A stretch of DNA of 15,065 bases from Flavobacteriaceae bacterium (GCA_031273305.1 JAISSC010000161.1:1-15065), one strand, 5' to 3'; positions 6,308-14,703 are shown, numbered from the stretch's first letter. Notes: a model not told the origin generated them from the sequence alone. Translations and numbers: made by a program.

Positions 6308-8302
6308 ATGGATATTGGCAAACATCCGTATGTGTTTTATTTACCGGCATTGATTTCCGGAATATTTTTGCATTCCTATATTCCTGTTCCTTTTATTCCG
6401 TTTCTTGTATTTTTGGGAATATTAATCTTATTTTTGATATATATCGTCCTTAAGGTACGGTTCCGCATACTATTTTCCGTGATAATCCTGATTTGCTGGG
6501 TGCTGCTGGGGGCATTATTAACAGGCGTGAATACTTATATTCCTGAAAATCATTACGTTAATTTTGAAGAGAAGGATAAATTGCAGTATATTTCGGTATT
6601 TGTAAAGGAGCAAAATAATTCGACCGAGAAGAACAGAAGATATATAGCGGAAGTAAGGTCAATTTCATATAAAAATAAGTTTATTCATTCTTCGGGTAAA
6701 ATATTATTGCTGGCAGATAAAGCTCAATTTGATTCTGTTTTTATCTTGGGAAATGAGTATAAATTATGTGTAAAAATTCAGGAGCCGTTTCCCCCGCTGA
6801 ATCCTCATCAATTTGATTATAAGAAATATCTGGAGAGGAATTACATCTTACGGACAGGAAAAGTAGAAAAAATTATCTCTAAAAAATCCCATTCTTCATT
6901 TAAGTATCGGATTAAGAATTTTAACCAGATGGTAATACGGCAGGTTGATAAATCTATTTTAAGTTCTGATTCAAAGGAATTTTTAAAGGCTTTTTTACTC
7001 GGAGACCGCTCAGAAATGAAAAGAGATACTATTGAGGCATATTCTAAATCCGGAATCATGCATCTGATAGCTATATCCGGAATGCATGTTGCTTTTATCT
7101 TCGGGACGGTATTAGGTATTCTTTATCTGTTTTTGGGGCGGAAGAACAGAAAGGCGGTAATTATAATCTCTTTGATATTTGTGTGGCTGTTTGGCTGTTC
7201 GGTAGGACTATCTTCTTCGGTATCCCGCTCCTGCCTGATGATTACCATATACTACGCTTTTGAACTGTTAAAACGGATTCCCAATATTTACCACAGTTTA
7301 TCTCTTTCTGCTATCCTTATTTTGGTGTATGACCCATATGAAGTTTACTCCATCGGATTTCAGCTAAGTTACATATCGGTATTTTTTATAGCGTGGCTGA
7401 CCCCCTGGGTAATGAAGTATCTAAAAACAAAGAATAAGAAAGTGAATTCCTACATTATGGAACCGATGTCTTTAACTCTGGCTGCACAGTTGGGAACCAT
7501 GCCTTTCGTCTTGTATTACTTTCACCAGTTCTCCCTGTTATCCATCCCTGCTAATATTTTGCTGATTCCTTATACTGTTGTGATAATGTATTCTTCTTTA
7601 CTGGAATTATTGGTTATTTTCCTTCCGGAGGCTTTTCAAATTCATTATTCTGCGTTCTATGATTTTTTGGTCAGGATATTGATAGACAGCACCCATTGGA
7701 TTTCCTCCGTAGATTTCTTCTTGTTTAAAAATATCTCTCTAAGCCTGACAGAACTGGTATCTTTAGCTCTTGCCTTTGTTTTATTAAGATATTTTTTATG
7801 TAAACCTGCCTTAAAAAATGTATATCCGTTCCTTATTTGTCTGGTTATCTTTCAAATGAATCGTTTGGTTAATGATTACATGTTTTCACGGAAAGAAAAT
7901 CTTGTGGTTTTCTATAATAAAAATTTCTTGTTGGGATTAAGGAACGGTAAAGAACTCTTGGTGATGAAAGATAAAGGAGATGACCTAAACAGGATAAAGT
8001 CCTATGTTATAGATCCGTATATTACAGGGGAACGGATAAAAAAGGTAGAATATAAAGACATAGATTATCGGAAGATATACAAATGGAAATCCCGCACCAT
8101 ACAGATTTTGAATAAAAATAACACAAATATTGCCGGTGCGGTGGATTATGTAGTTACATCCGGAAGTTCGAGGGTGAACTTAGAAAAAAGTAATTTTAAA
8201 AATATTATCTTTTCCGGAAGTGCAAACACAAGTAAGGTAAAAGACGAAAAACCGGGTTTATGGGTCACCGGGAAAGACGGAGCTTTTATCGCTACTCCTT
8301 AG
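6308..8302 (+). CDS. comEC: ComEC/Rec2-type DNA uptake channel
   Basis: A 664-residue polytopic inner-membrane protein. In ComEC, single-stranded DNA passes through the membrane during natural transformation. The N terminus has two or three membrane segments (residues about 8-72) followed by the DUF4131-like soluble domain ending with NPHQFDYKKYL (about 165-175). The competence domain begins near residue 222 and holds the hallmark HLIAISGMHV (252-261) and SIGFQLSYISV (348-358), with multiple helices up to about residue 500. The C-terminal ~150 residues are soluble but show no metallo-beta-lactamase HxHxDH motif; the short Bacteroidota form instead has a vestigial DYVVTSGSSRV segment. An in-frame TAG ends 3 nt before the ATG, so the start cannot be further upstream. 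The 3' end overlaps the convergent thioredoxin-like gene by 11 bp. Confidence 0.92.
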   Translation: MDIGKHPYVFYLPALISGIFLHSYIPVPFIPFLVFLGILILFLIYIVLKVRFRILFSVIILICWVLLGALLTGVNTYIPENHYVNFEEKDKLQYISVFVKEQNNSTEKNRRYIAEVRSISYKNKFIHSSGKILLLADKAQFDSVFILGNEYKLCVKIQEPFPPLNPHQFDYKKYLERNYILRTGKVEKIISKKSHSSFKYRIKNFNQMVIRQVDKSILSSDSKEFLKAFLLGDRSEMKRDTIEAYSKSGIMHLIAISGMHVAFIFGTVLGILYLFLGRKNRKAVIIISLIFVWLFGCSVGLSSSVSRSCLMITIYYAFELLKRIPNIYHSLSLSAILILVYDPYEVYSIGFQLSYISVFFIAWLTPWVMKYLKTKNKKVNSYIMEPMSLTLAAQLGTMPFVLYYFHQFSLLSIPANILLIPYTVVIMYSSLLELLVIFLPEAFQIHYSAFYDFLVRILIDSTHWISSVDFFLFKNISLSLTELVSLALAFVLLRYFLCKPALKNVYPFLICLVIFQMNRLVNDYMFSRKENLVVFYNKNFLLGLRNGKELLVMKDKGDDLNRIKSYVIDPYITGERIKKVEYKDIDYRKIYKWKSRTIQILNKNNTNIAGAVDYVVTSGSSRVNLEKSNFKNIIFSGSANTSKVKDEKPGLWVTGKDGAFIATP

Positions 8303-8786
8303 CGGATTGTTCGTCTATCTGTCTCTTTACGTCTTTAATTATATCTAAAAAGTCCTCAGCCTGAAAATATCCTGAAATAACCGTTAGCGTTTCTCCTCTG
8401 TCGTTTACTAAAGCTATGGATGGATAGCGTAATTGCCCTCCTAAAACAAAATACGCCAGAGATTGTATCCCGCTCCTTCCGTTGGAAACCCATTTATACT
8501 TTTTTCCTTTAAATATGACATCTTCTTCGGATTCGGCGTTAAATTTTACCGGAATAAAATTTTCATTAACATAACCTGCTACCTGCTCATGGTTAAACGT
8601 ATGTTTATCCATTAATTTACAAGGCCCGCACCAGTCAGTGTATACATCCATAAACAACAATCTTTTGTCTCCGCTGCGTTGCACACTGTCTGCCTGTTGT
8701 ACGCTCTTCCACTCTATTATATTTTTTTCCTGCCCAAACACCGTGAATGAAAAAAACACCAATAGCAATAAGGTTAGATGGTTCAT
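8292..8786 (-). CDS. Periplasmic thioredoxin-fold protein with WCGPCK active site
   Basis: A 164-residue protein. Residues 1-18 are a signal peptide (MNHLTLLLLVFFSFTVFG, followed by Gln). The thioredoxin fold carries the redox motif WCGPCK (Cys53, Cys56) after LLFMDVYTD, and the cis-Pro loop appears as RYPSIALV (about 120-127). The architecture fits exported thioredoxin/DUF255-like proteins of Bacteroidota, which keep thiols reduced or act in disulfide exchange in the periplasm; the partner is unknown. Its last 11 bp overlap the end of comEC on the other strand. It lies downstream of the TonB-dependent receptor on the same strand, but a 98-bp gap with its own promoter suggests separate transcription. 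Confidence 0.88.
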   Translation of the reverse strand: MNHLTLLLLVFFSFTVFGQEKNIIEWKSVQQADSVQRSGDKRLLFMDVYTDWCGPCKLMDKHTFNHEQVAGYVNENFIPVKFNAESEEDVIFKGKKYKWVSNGRSGIQSLAYFVLGGQLRYPSIALVNDRGETLTVISGYFQAEDFLDIIKDVKRQIDEQSAKE

Positions 8787-8803
8787 ATTAAAAACTTAGG
8801 ATA

Positions 8804-8835
8804 CAAAAGTAGATATTTAAACAAACATAATCAAT
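8804..8835 (-). promoter_or_regulatory. Promoter of the thioredoxin-like gene
   Basis: On the minus strand TActTTTG (8804-8811) is a perfect -7 box, with ATTG at 8832-8835 about 20 bp upstream as an imperfect -33. The ATG is 17 nt beyond the -7 box, so the leader should be only about a dozen nucleotides. Confidence 0.6.
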
Positions 8836-8884
8836 TATTTTATGGTTTATTTTATGTTACTGCTCACATCTCCCCGCCTTAATA

Positions 8885-11017
8885 TCAGAATTTAATGTTT
8901 ATTCCGGTTAAAAAGTTAAACCCTGCCTGAGGGTAATAATAAGGAGTTTCGCCATAATAATATCCATTATTTTCATATTCATTATCAAACAGGTTATTCG
9001 CCACCAGTTTCAGGCTAAAGTTTTTTATATTGAATAACTTCGGCGAGTATTCAATAACCAGATCGGAAGTAAAATATCCGTCTAATTTTCCGTTTTTTGG
9101 GTTTTCATTTGATAAGTACTGACTGCTTACATATTGGTTAAGCCATCTTCCGGTGAGGTTTTTCACAGGTTTCCATTCTGCGGTAAGGTTCCCTATATAG
9201 TTGGGAGAGAAAGCAATATCCGTATTTCCTATAAGTATAATTCCCGTATCCGTTTCCTTCTTAAAATCAATATTTTTATTAATGCTTACAGTTGAGTTTG
9301 CAGTGATTTGGAGCTTAGTAGTAAGTTGGTATCCGACAGAAAGTTCAATCCCCGTTCTGAAACTTTTCCCACTGTTCTCCCGGATAAAATTACCTACATC
9401 ATTAATTTTCCCACTTAAAACCAGCTGGTCAATATAATACATGCCGTACCAGTTCGCCGAATAAGAAAATTGAGATAAATTTTGTTGTATTCCGAACTCA
9501 ACATTATGCATAAGTTCCGCCCTTACATTTTCATTATCCAGAATATCATCCCGGCTCGGTTCTCTCTGCGCTAACCCGTAAGTAAGGTATATATTACCTC
9601 CGTTCAGTTTATAAGAAATTCCTGTTTTCGGATTGATGAAATTATAGTTTTCATGAAATTCTATAGCCCCTCCGTTCTTAAAAACACTCTCTCCTCCGGG
9701 AACATCATGTCCGTTATAATGAATATTCCTGTATTGAACATCTGCGAAAACCTCCCAATGTTCCGTAAGATCATACAACGTTTTCACATATCCGGATACC
9801 TCATTTTTTTCAGCCTTATTCCGATAGTATTCATGGTCAAACGTCCCGTTTGAAAAATAATTTGCCCAGATAACTTTTCCGTAATGATAGCCGATATAAC
9901 TGTTTGCACTCCCGCCTATTTCTAAATTCCATCTGCCCATATTCCCTGCAAACCGGGTCATAATTCCGTAAAAGTCATTATCCAGCCACTGCCTTCTTAT
10001 CAGGTCTGTTTGAGTTATGGTTTCACCCCCGATGTTTATATCTTCCAATCGGTAATTTGCCAATTCGGAGTTTTGTTTATATTCCTCATAATATCCCTTT
10101 CCCTTAGTATAAAACAACGTTGAATTAAACCTCCAGTTTTTATCCAGTTTTTGGTCAACATATAAATGATAATGCTCCTGATTATAATTATCGGTTTCGT
10201 TGTTGTAGTATCCGGTTATATCGCCCTTATCATCATAAATAGCCCCACAGGAATTAGATGTTCGTCTTACTTTCATCGTTTCGGCATCTATTCCGTTCCA
10301 TGCCTGATAGGTCTTTTCTTTCCCTCCGAAAGTCATAACCCCTATTTTCGTATCATTCTTTGCATAAACACCGTGTGCATAATAGGAAAACAGGTCTGAG
10401 AATGCCCTGTCTATATACCCGTCCGATTTAATAAAAGAAATGCGGGCATCAATTGCCAGAGCATCGTTAAAAAATTTTCCCGTACCAAGTCCAAAAGTAT
10501 GTTTATGAGTTTTAAACGACCCGATGGATTGTCCCGTTTGGAAGTATGGCTCGTCAGACGGCGTTTGAGTTTGCACATTAACACTTCCGCCAAAAGAACC
10601 CGTACCCTCAGTGGAAGTGCCTACTCCTCTTTGTATCGTAAGGGCTGATACCGAAGAAGCCAAATCGGGCATATTAATCCAAAAAGGTCCCTGAGATTCG
10701 GCGTTGTTTATCGGAACTCCGTTCAGGGTAACATTGATACGGGTCTGGTCGCTGCCTCTAATTCGTATCCCGGTATAGCCTACTCCCGCACCCGCATCTG
10801 ATGTAGAAACAACAGATAAATTATTCTTCAGTAAAATGGGTATATCCTGTCCCAGATTTTTCCCCTCCAATGATTTTCCGGAGATGCGCTCCTTACTAAC
10901 AGGTGCCCTACCGGTAACAATGATTTCCTGAATTTCGATTAATGAATCTTTTTTCTCCTGAGCTGCCGAACAGCCTCCAACGAGTACACTTAAAAAAATA
11001 AAAACCCTTTTTTTCAT
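8885..11017 (-). CDS. TonB-dependent outer-membrane receptor, probably for thiamine or a precursor
   Basis: A 710-residue protein. Residues 1-20 form a signal peptide. QEIIVTGR (30-37) is a plausible TonB box. The plug domain (about 45-150) contains GIRIRGSDQTRINVTLNGVP and GSFGGSVNV. The rest is a 22-strand-type barrel rich in aromatic girdle residues, ending in TGINIKF with the terminal Phe expected of an outer-membrane protein. There is no N-terminal carboxypeptidase-like extension and no SusD partner, so it is a stand-alone receptor. The family imports large or scarce ligands using TonB/ExbBD energy. Substrate identity comes from the leader: a TPP riboswitch with terminator precedes the gene, the arrangement known for thiamine outer-membrane receptors of Bacteroidota (OMthi/Omr1 type). 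VGGC within the signal peptide looks like a lipobox but is not expected to be used in a barrel protein. Confidence 0.92.
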   Translation of the reverse strand: MKKRVFIFLSVLVGGCSAAQEKKDSLIEIQEIIVTGRAPVSKERISGKSLEGKNLGQDIPILLKNNLSVVSTSDAGAGVGYTGIRIRGSDQTRINVTLNGVPINNAESQGPFWINMPDLASSVSALTIQRGVGTSTEGTGSFGGSVNVQTQTPSDEPYFQTGQSIGSFKTHKHTFGLGTGKFFNDALAIDARISFIKSDGYIDRAFSDLFSYYAHGVYAKNDTKIGVMTFGGKEKTYQAWNGIDAETMKVRRTSNSCGAIYDDKGDITGYYNNETDNYNQEHYHLYVDQKLDKNWRFNSTLFYTKGKGYYEEYKQNSELANYRLEDINIGGETITQTDLIRRQWLDNDFYGIMTRFAGNMGRWNLEIGGSANSYIGYHYGKVIWANYFSNGTFDHEYYRNKAEKNEVSGYVKTLYDLTEHWEVFADVQYRNIHYNGHDVPGGESVFKNGGAIEFHENYNFINPKTGISYKLNGGNIYLTYGLAQREPSRDDILDNENVRAELMHNVEFGIQQNLSQFSYSANWYGMYYIDQLVLSGKINDVGNFIRENSGKSFRTGIELSVGYQLTTKLQITANSTVSINKNIDFKKETDTGIILIGNTDIAFSPNYIGNLTAEWKPVKNLTGRWLNQYVSSQYLSNENPKNGKLDGYFTSDLVIEYSPKLFNIKNFSLKLVANNLFDNEYENNGYYYGETPYYYPQAGFNFLTGINIKF

Positions 11018-11061
11018 ATGATTATATTAATATAAAAAAGGGGATACTCTGATTAGTAACT

Positions 11062-11090
11062 AAAAAGATTCCAAATTACATTTTGAAACC
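11062..11090 (-). terminator. Riboswitch-controlled intrinsic terminator
   Basis: On the minus strand GGTTTCAAA pairs with TTTGGAATC (two wobble pairs, 6-nt loop) and is followed by five T (11062-11066). Its 5' arm GGTTTC can instead pair with GAAATC at the 3' edge of the aptamer (11100-11105), giving an antiterminator. TPP binding should therefore favour termination. Confidence 0.65.
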
Positions 11091-11097
11091 TTTATCT

Positions 11098-11175
11098 AAG
11101 ATTTCCCTTGGCAACATTACTTGCCCAGGTTCATCGGGTATAATCTCAGCCGTTTTGTTAAACAGCACCCCTTTT
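11098..11175 (-). promoter_or_regulatory. TPP (THI-box) riboswitch
   Basis: Read on the minus strand, the conserved aptamer blocks appear in order: GGGGTGCTG, CGGCTGAGATTATACCC, GAACCTGGGCAAGTAATG, and TTGCCAAGGGAAA. These correspond to the thiamine pyrophosphate aptamer core (CUGAGA, ACCC, GAACCUG, the UAAUG.UGCC arm, and AGGGAA). The P1 stem is weak or very short because transcription should start only about ten nucleotides upstream. A terminator and the TonB receptor gene follow, so TPP should reduce receptor expression. Confidence 0.92.
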
Positions 11176-11187
11176 ATTTTATTTTTG

Positions 11188-11195
11188 CAAAGTTA
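11188..11195 (-). promoter_or_regulatory. -7 box for the riboswitch transcript
   Basis: TAacTTTG on the minus strand matches the Bacteroidota -7 box and lies about 13-17 bp before the aptamer. A TTTG at the -33 distance is not evident. Confidence 0.55.
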
Positions 11196-11437
11196 TAATA
11201 AATTTCCTGATTTTAACACTTTCAGGAGCCTTGTTTTGTAATATTAAAAATATGTGTCGCAAGCAGAAGCCTGAAAGGCTTGATTTTCATAACCGTAGGT
11301 CACCGACCTGCGGAAGAATATCCACCCCAACAAGTGGCTGCCTGAAAGGCAGGACTGATAATCGGCTGAAAATCAGCATTTTATAAATTTTGCAATACCA
11401 AAATAGGGGCTCGAATAGTCAACGGTCAGGAAATTCC
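11196..11437. other. Gene-free region with REP-like hairpins
   Basis: No gene is seen. Between 11267 and 11377 lies a run of short hairpins (see the repeat entry). No strong terminator is visible directly after the NlpC/P60 gene. Confidence 0.6.
11267..11377. repeat. Cluster of four short hairpins (REP-like)
   Basis: AAGCC-TGAAA-GGCTT (11267-11281), CCGTAGGTC-ACC-GACCTGCGG (11293-11313, one wobble), CTGCC-TGAAA-GGCAG (11338-11352) and GCTGA-AAA-TCAGC (11365-11377). Two share the core GCCTGAAAGGC. The block resembles dispersed non-coding repeats of Bacteroidota. Confidence 0.6.
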
Positions 11438-12175
11438 TCAAAAAGAAACCTTCACTAAATTCACTTCTGCTTCTTCATTTTGGGGTTCCTGAATTTCCTG
11501 TGAATTATCCTCTACTACTGCTGGGTTCAGGATTCTTTTTCCGGCTCTGAATCTTGCTTTCCAATAAGCCGTATCGAGGGAAGTGATAGTAACTCCCTGA
11601 GAAGAAGAGGCATGAATAAAAAATATTTCTCCCTCTGGACTTATGCTTTCTACAATTCCCACATGAGAAATTCTACTCCTCGGAGAGTGAGAGAAAAATA
11701 TCAAATCACCCTTTTTCAGTTCTCCTTTGGAAACACGTGTTCCTTTTTGTGATTGTAATGATGACGTACGAGGTAAAAGTATATCAAAAGCATCGAATAC
11801 ATGCTGAACAAAAGAAGAACAGTCAATACCGTTTCTGGTTGTCCCTCCATAGCGATAAGGAGTACCTAAATAGGTTCTAGCTTCTCTAATCAGGTTTTGA
11901 ACATCGCTAAATTCTTTTTCGGCATGGATATTGCTCTTTTCTACAGAGGTCTTATTTTCTGCTAAACGATTTTTTTCCGAGACCAATTTTTTCTCGTCAA
12001 CAGCAGCATTAGGACCTTTGGCTCCTTTAGGAGATTTTGGATTATGAGATGCCAACAATTTGTAGGTTGACGGATATTTGGAATTGTTGTTACTTACTAC
12101 GTAGTTAGATACACAGGAAGTAGTGGTCGCAGATATTATAAGAACAACAGTAAACAGCTTTAATAATGACTTCAT
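11438..12175 (-). CDS. NlpC/P60 family cell-wall endopeptidase, probable lipoprotein
   Basis: A 245-residue protein. A hydrophobic signal sequence ends in TTTSC (Cys21), a loose lipobox, so outer-membrane lipid anchoring is likely but not certain. A polar, low-complexity linker (about 30-90) leads to the NlpC/P60 domain (about 92-215): GIDCSSFV with catalytic Cys119, SHVGIV with His171, and HASSSQGV with the third polar residue His188. The domain is preceded by the usual ARTYLGTPYRYGG. Enzymes of this family cleave peptidoglycan stem peptides, typically D-gamma-Glu to diamino-acid bonds, in wall remodelling. A roughly 30-residue acidic tail follows the domain. It is transcribed alone, after the terminator of the neighbouring PUR-family gene. 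Confidence 0.92.
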   Translation of the reverse strand: MKSLLKLFTVVLIISATTTSCVSNYVVSNNNSKYPSTYKLLASHNPKSPKGAKGPNAAVDEKKLVSEKNRLAENKTSVEKSNIHAEKEFSDVQNLIREARTYLGTPYRYGGTTRNGIDCSSFVQHVFDAFDILLPRTSSLQSQKGTRVSKGELKKGDLIFFSHSPRSRISHVGIVESISPEGEIFFIHASSSQGVTITSLDTAYWKARFRAGKRILNPAVVEDNSQEIQEPQNEEAEVNLVKVSF

Positions 12176-12217
12176 ATGGAACAGTGTAAATTAGGTTCAT
12201 ATTATTTTTTCACCTAT

Positions 12218-12225
12218 CAAAAATA
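12218..12225 (-). promoter_or_regulatory. -7 box for the NlpC/P60 gene
   Basis: TAttTTTG on the minus strand, 42 nt before the ATG. No clear TTTG at -33. Confidence 0.5.
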
Positions 12226-12363
12226 GTAAGCATAGAGTGAAAAACGATTCACTTTAACGTTTTTTAGATAAGTTTAACTATTCCGTGAAGTGTGTTAAAG
12301 AAAAGTTAAAAAGACAAGGGCAACATTTCCTCTAAAATTATGAAATAACGATAATTTTCGCAC

Positions 12364-12394
12364 AAAAAATGCAGATACTATTAAAATATCTGCA
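12364..12394 (-). terminator. Rho-independent terminator of the PUR-family gene
   Basis: On the minus strand TGCAGATA (12394-12387) pairs perfectly with TATCTGCA (12377-12370) around a 9-nt loop and is followed by six T (12369-12364). It lies 45 bp past the stop codon of the PUR-family gene. Confidence 0.85.
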
Positions 12395-12438
12395 TAGGGT
12401 GTGATTTCTTACTTGTATTTATTTTAACAGTCCGGATG

Positions 12439-12831
12439 TTAAATGTCTTCAAAATCTACGTTAGTGTAGTTAGACGACGAGATACTTGCAGAATTTTGAG
12501 GTTCCTTGTTTTCTTCCGATTGTAGATGAAAGTCATCTCTATGCCTTTCTGAGATAACCTTTTCTCCGGTTTCTCTTACGATAAAAGAGGTGGTTTCTTC
12601 CAAAATATCTTTAAAGTTTTTAAAATCTTCTTTATACAAATAGATTTTAAATTTCTTGAATCCCAAAGCTCCTTCATCAGAGACATTCTTTTTACTTTCG
12701 GTAATTGTTAAGTAATAATCTCCTGCTTTGGTCTCTCTTACATCAAAAAAGTAAGTTCTTTTTCCGGCTCTTAACACTTTAGAGAAAATTTCATTTTCTT
12801 TCTTCTCTACATTTTCAAAATCATTCATCAT
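12439..12831 (-). CDS. DUF3276 / PUR-family DNA/RNA-binding protein
   Basis: A 130-residue cytoplasmic protein without signal or membrane segments. Residues about 12-98 match the bacterial PUR-alpha-like family (DUF3276): IFSKVLRAGKRTYFFDVRET, then DYYLTITESKK and FKIYLYKEDF, which form the beta-beta-beta-beta-alpha PUR repeat binding single-stranded nucleic acid. The tail from about residue 100 is Ser/Glu/Asn-rich and likely disordered. The role in Bacteroidota is not established. Two consecutive ATG codons open the frame; either may be the start. It has its own promoter and terminator and lies downstream of the ABC exporter on the same strand, a neighbourhood I associate with flavobacteria. 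Confidence 0.9.
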   Translation of the reverse strand: MMNDFENVEKKENEIFSKVLRAGKRTYFFDVRETKAGDYYLTITESKKNVSDEGALGFKKFKIYLYKEDFKNFKDILEETTSFIVRETGEKVISERHRDDFHLQSEENKEPQNSASISSSNYTNVDFEDI

Positions 12832-12902
12832 ATTTATGTTTTAGTTTTTATTGCCTATGAACGGTAAAAATATAAATACTAATATCTTATATTTAAACGG
12901 AG

Positions 12903-12910
12903 CAAAAGTA
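12903..12910 (-). promoter_or_regulatory. -7 box for the PUR-family gene
   Basis: TActTTTG on the minus strand, 71 nt before the ATG. An ATTG at 12933-12936 is a possible -33 element with slightly long spacing (22 bp). Confidence 0.55.
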
Positions 12911-12911
12911 T

Positions 12912-12935
12912 AAAAAAATACTTGTATAATTACAA
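12912..12935 (-). terminator. Weak terminator after the ABC exporter gene
   Basis: On the minus strand TTGTA-ATTA-TACAA (12935-12922) is followed by GTA and a run of T. The stem is short and AT-rich, so termination may be partial, with read-through into the PUR-family gene. Confidence 0.3.
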
Positions 12936-12942
12936 TTGTTTT

Positions 12943-14703
12943 TTATGATTGTTTTTCGGTTATCTGTTTTTTATATGATTCTGAATAAAATCCTCCTGTG
13001 GCAAGTAGTTCTTTATGGGAACCTGCCTCCTTTATTCTTCCGCCCTCCAGGACGATGATTCGGTCTGAGTTTTTTGCCGAAGATACTCTGTGAGTGATTA
13101 TTACGGTAGTCCTATTATTCGTTTCGCTCTTTATATTGGCTAATATTTTTTCTTCGGTTTCCGTATCGACGGCAGACAGGCTATCATCAAACAAGAACAG
13201 TACAGGGTTCTTAATAAGTGCTCTGGAAATGGAAATCCGTTGTTTTTGTCCTCCGGAAAGCGTAATTCCCCTCTCTCCTACTTCTGTTCGGTATTGTTCT
13301 TTAAATCCCATAATATTAGAGTGGATTTCAGCCTGTTTAGCGTATTTTATAACTTGTTCCAAAGTGGGATATTCAACTCCGTAGGCAATATTATTAAATA
13401 TAGTATCGGAGAACAGAAAACTCTCCTGAGGGACATAGCCTGTCTTATTCCGTACCAATTCCAGATTATGTTCCTGCAGGGGCTTGTCATCAATATAAAT
13501 AGTCCCTGAATCGGGTTCTATTAATCGTTCCAATAATAACGCCACAGTAGATTTTCCGGAACCTGTTTTTCCCATAAAAACCACAGTCTCCCCAGGGTTG
13601 ATTTCAAAGGAGACGGTATCCAGAGCTTTAATCCCGGTATTCGGATAGGTATAACTTACATTTTCAAACCGAATGGCTCCTTTTATGGGATAAACTTCCG
13701 AATGGGTGTTTTTTATCTCTTCTTCAATCCGGAGGAAATCATTAATTCTCTCCATAGAAGCCTCTGCCCGCCGGGCTATGGAAATTACCCATCCGAGCGC
13801 GGTGAAAGGCCATATCAGGATATTGAGGTATAGGAAAAAATCCGTAATGGTTCCTACATTAATTTTTCCGGTTATATATCTTTGTCCGCCTATATAGAGA
13901 ATAAAAAGGTTGCTTAACCCGATAATAAGTAACATCAGAGGGGAAAAGAAGGCTTCGGTCGTAGCCAGAGAAAGGGATTTTTCTCTGTATTCATTTGATT
14001 TTGCCGCATATTTGGAAATAATATATTCCTCTTTGGTAAAAGACTTTATTACCCTGATCCCTGAAAATGAATCCTGAACAAAAGAGGATAATTCGGATTG
14101 TTTCCCCTGAACGATCTTGGTTTTCTTATTAATAACGGTACTTTGTCGGTATATGAAATAGGAAAGGAAGGGAAGCGGAAACAGAGCATAGGCAGTCATT
14201 ATGGGGTCGGAAAGCAGCATATAAATTAAGATGACGATAAGCATAACCGCCATGTTTATGCTATACATAACTCCCGGACCTAAATATTGTCTGACATTTG
14301 CTACATCTTCACTGATCCGGTTCATCAGGTCACCGATTTTAGACTTTTTGAAGAAACTAAAGGAAAGCGTCTGATAGTGTTTATAAATATTGTTCTTTAG
14401 CTCAAATTCTATCCTGCGGGAAGCTACAATTATCGTTTGCCTCATATAAAATTTCATAACTCCCGATATGACAGGTGCCAAAACGATTATCCCTCCATAG
14501 AATAGTAATTGTTTGAATAATTTATCCTTATCCGGTAGTTGTTCGTCAGTATTTAAAGTTTCGGCAATAATGTTTATTGCATAGCCTACAAACTTAACGG
14601 GATAAACAGCGAAAAAGTTAGATAAGATAATGAAAATTACTCCTAACAAGAGCAATTTCTTATGTTTGTAAAAATATGGGTTTAAAGTTTTTAACGCACT
14701 CAT
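12943..14703 (-). CDS. ABC exporter half-transporter (MdlB/MsbA-like)
   Basis: A 586-residue fused membrane and ATPase protein. Residues about 15-315 hold the six-helix exporter domain with the coupling region FFKKSKIGDLMNRISEDV (117-134). The ATPase domain (about 343-580) shows Walker A GKTGSGKS (378-385), Q-loop VPQES (Gln426), signature LSGGQKQR (482-489), Walker B VLFLFDD (501-507), D-loop SAVD and H-loop His538. The catalytic position after the Walker B Asp is Asp507 instead of Glu, as seen in the weaker site of heterodimeric exporters and in MdlA-like proteins. Substrate cannot be assigned: lipid, peptide or drug export are all possible. No partner half-transporter is in the window. The gene is followed by the PUR-family gene. 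Confidence 0.92.
   Translation of the reverse strand: MSALKTLNPYFYKHKKLLLLGVIFIILSNFFAVYPVKFVGYAINIIAETLNTDEQLPDKDKLFKQLLFYGGIIVLAPVISGVMKFYMRQTIIVASRRIEFELKNNIYKHYQTLSFSFFKKSKIGDLMNRISEDVANVRQYLGPGVMYSINMAVMLIVILIYMLLSDPIMTAYALFPLPFLSYFIYRQSTVINKKTKIVQGKQSELSSFVQDSFSGIRVIKSFTKEEYIISKYAAKSNEYREKSLSLATTEAFFSPLMLLIIGLSNLFILYIGGQRYITGKINVGTITDFFLYLNILIWPFTALGWVISIARRAEASMERINDFLRIEEEIKNTHSEVYPIKGAIRFENVSYTYPNTGIKALDTVSFEINPGETVVFMGKTGSGKSTVALLLERLIEPDSGTIYIDDKPLQEHNLELVRNKTGYVPQESFLFSDTIFNNIAYGVEYPTLEQVIKYAKQAEIHSNIMGFKEQYRTEVGERGITLSGGQKQRISISRALIKNPVLFLFDDSLSAVDTETEEKILANIKSETNNRTTVIITHRVSSAKNSDRIIVLEGGRIKEAGSHKELLATGGFYSESYKKQITEKQS

Noticed and set aside
10955..11017. Lipoprotein signal in the TonB receptor (VGGC)
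   Set aside because: Full plug-barrel architecture with terminal Phe makes a normal Sec signal far more likely.
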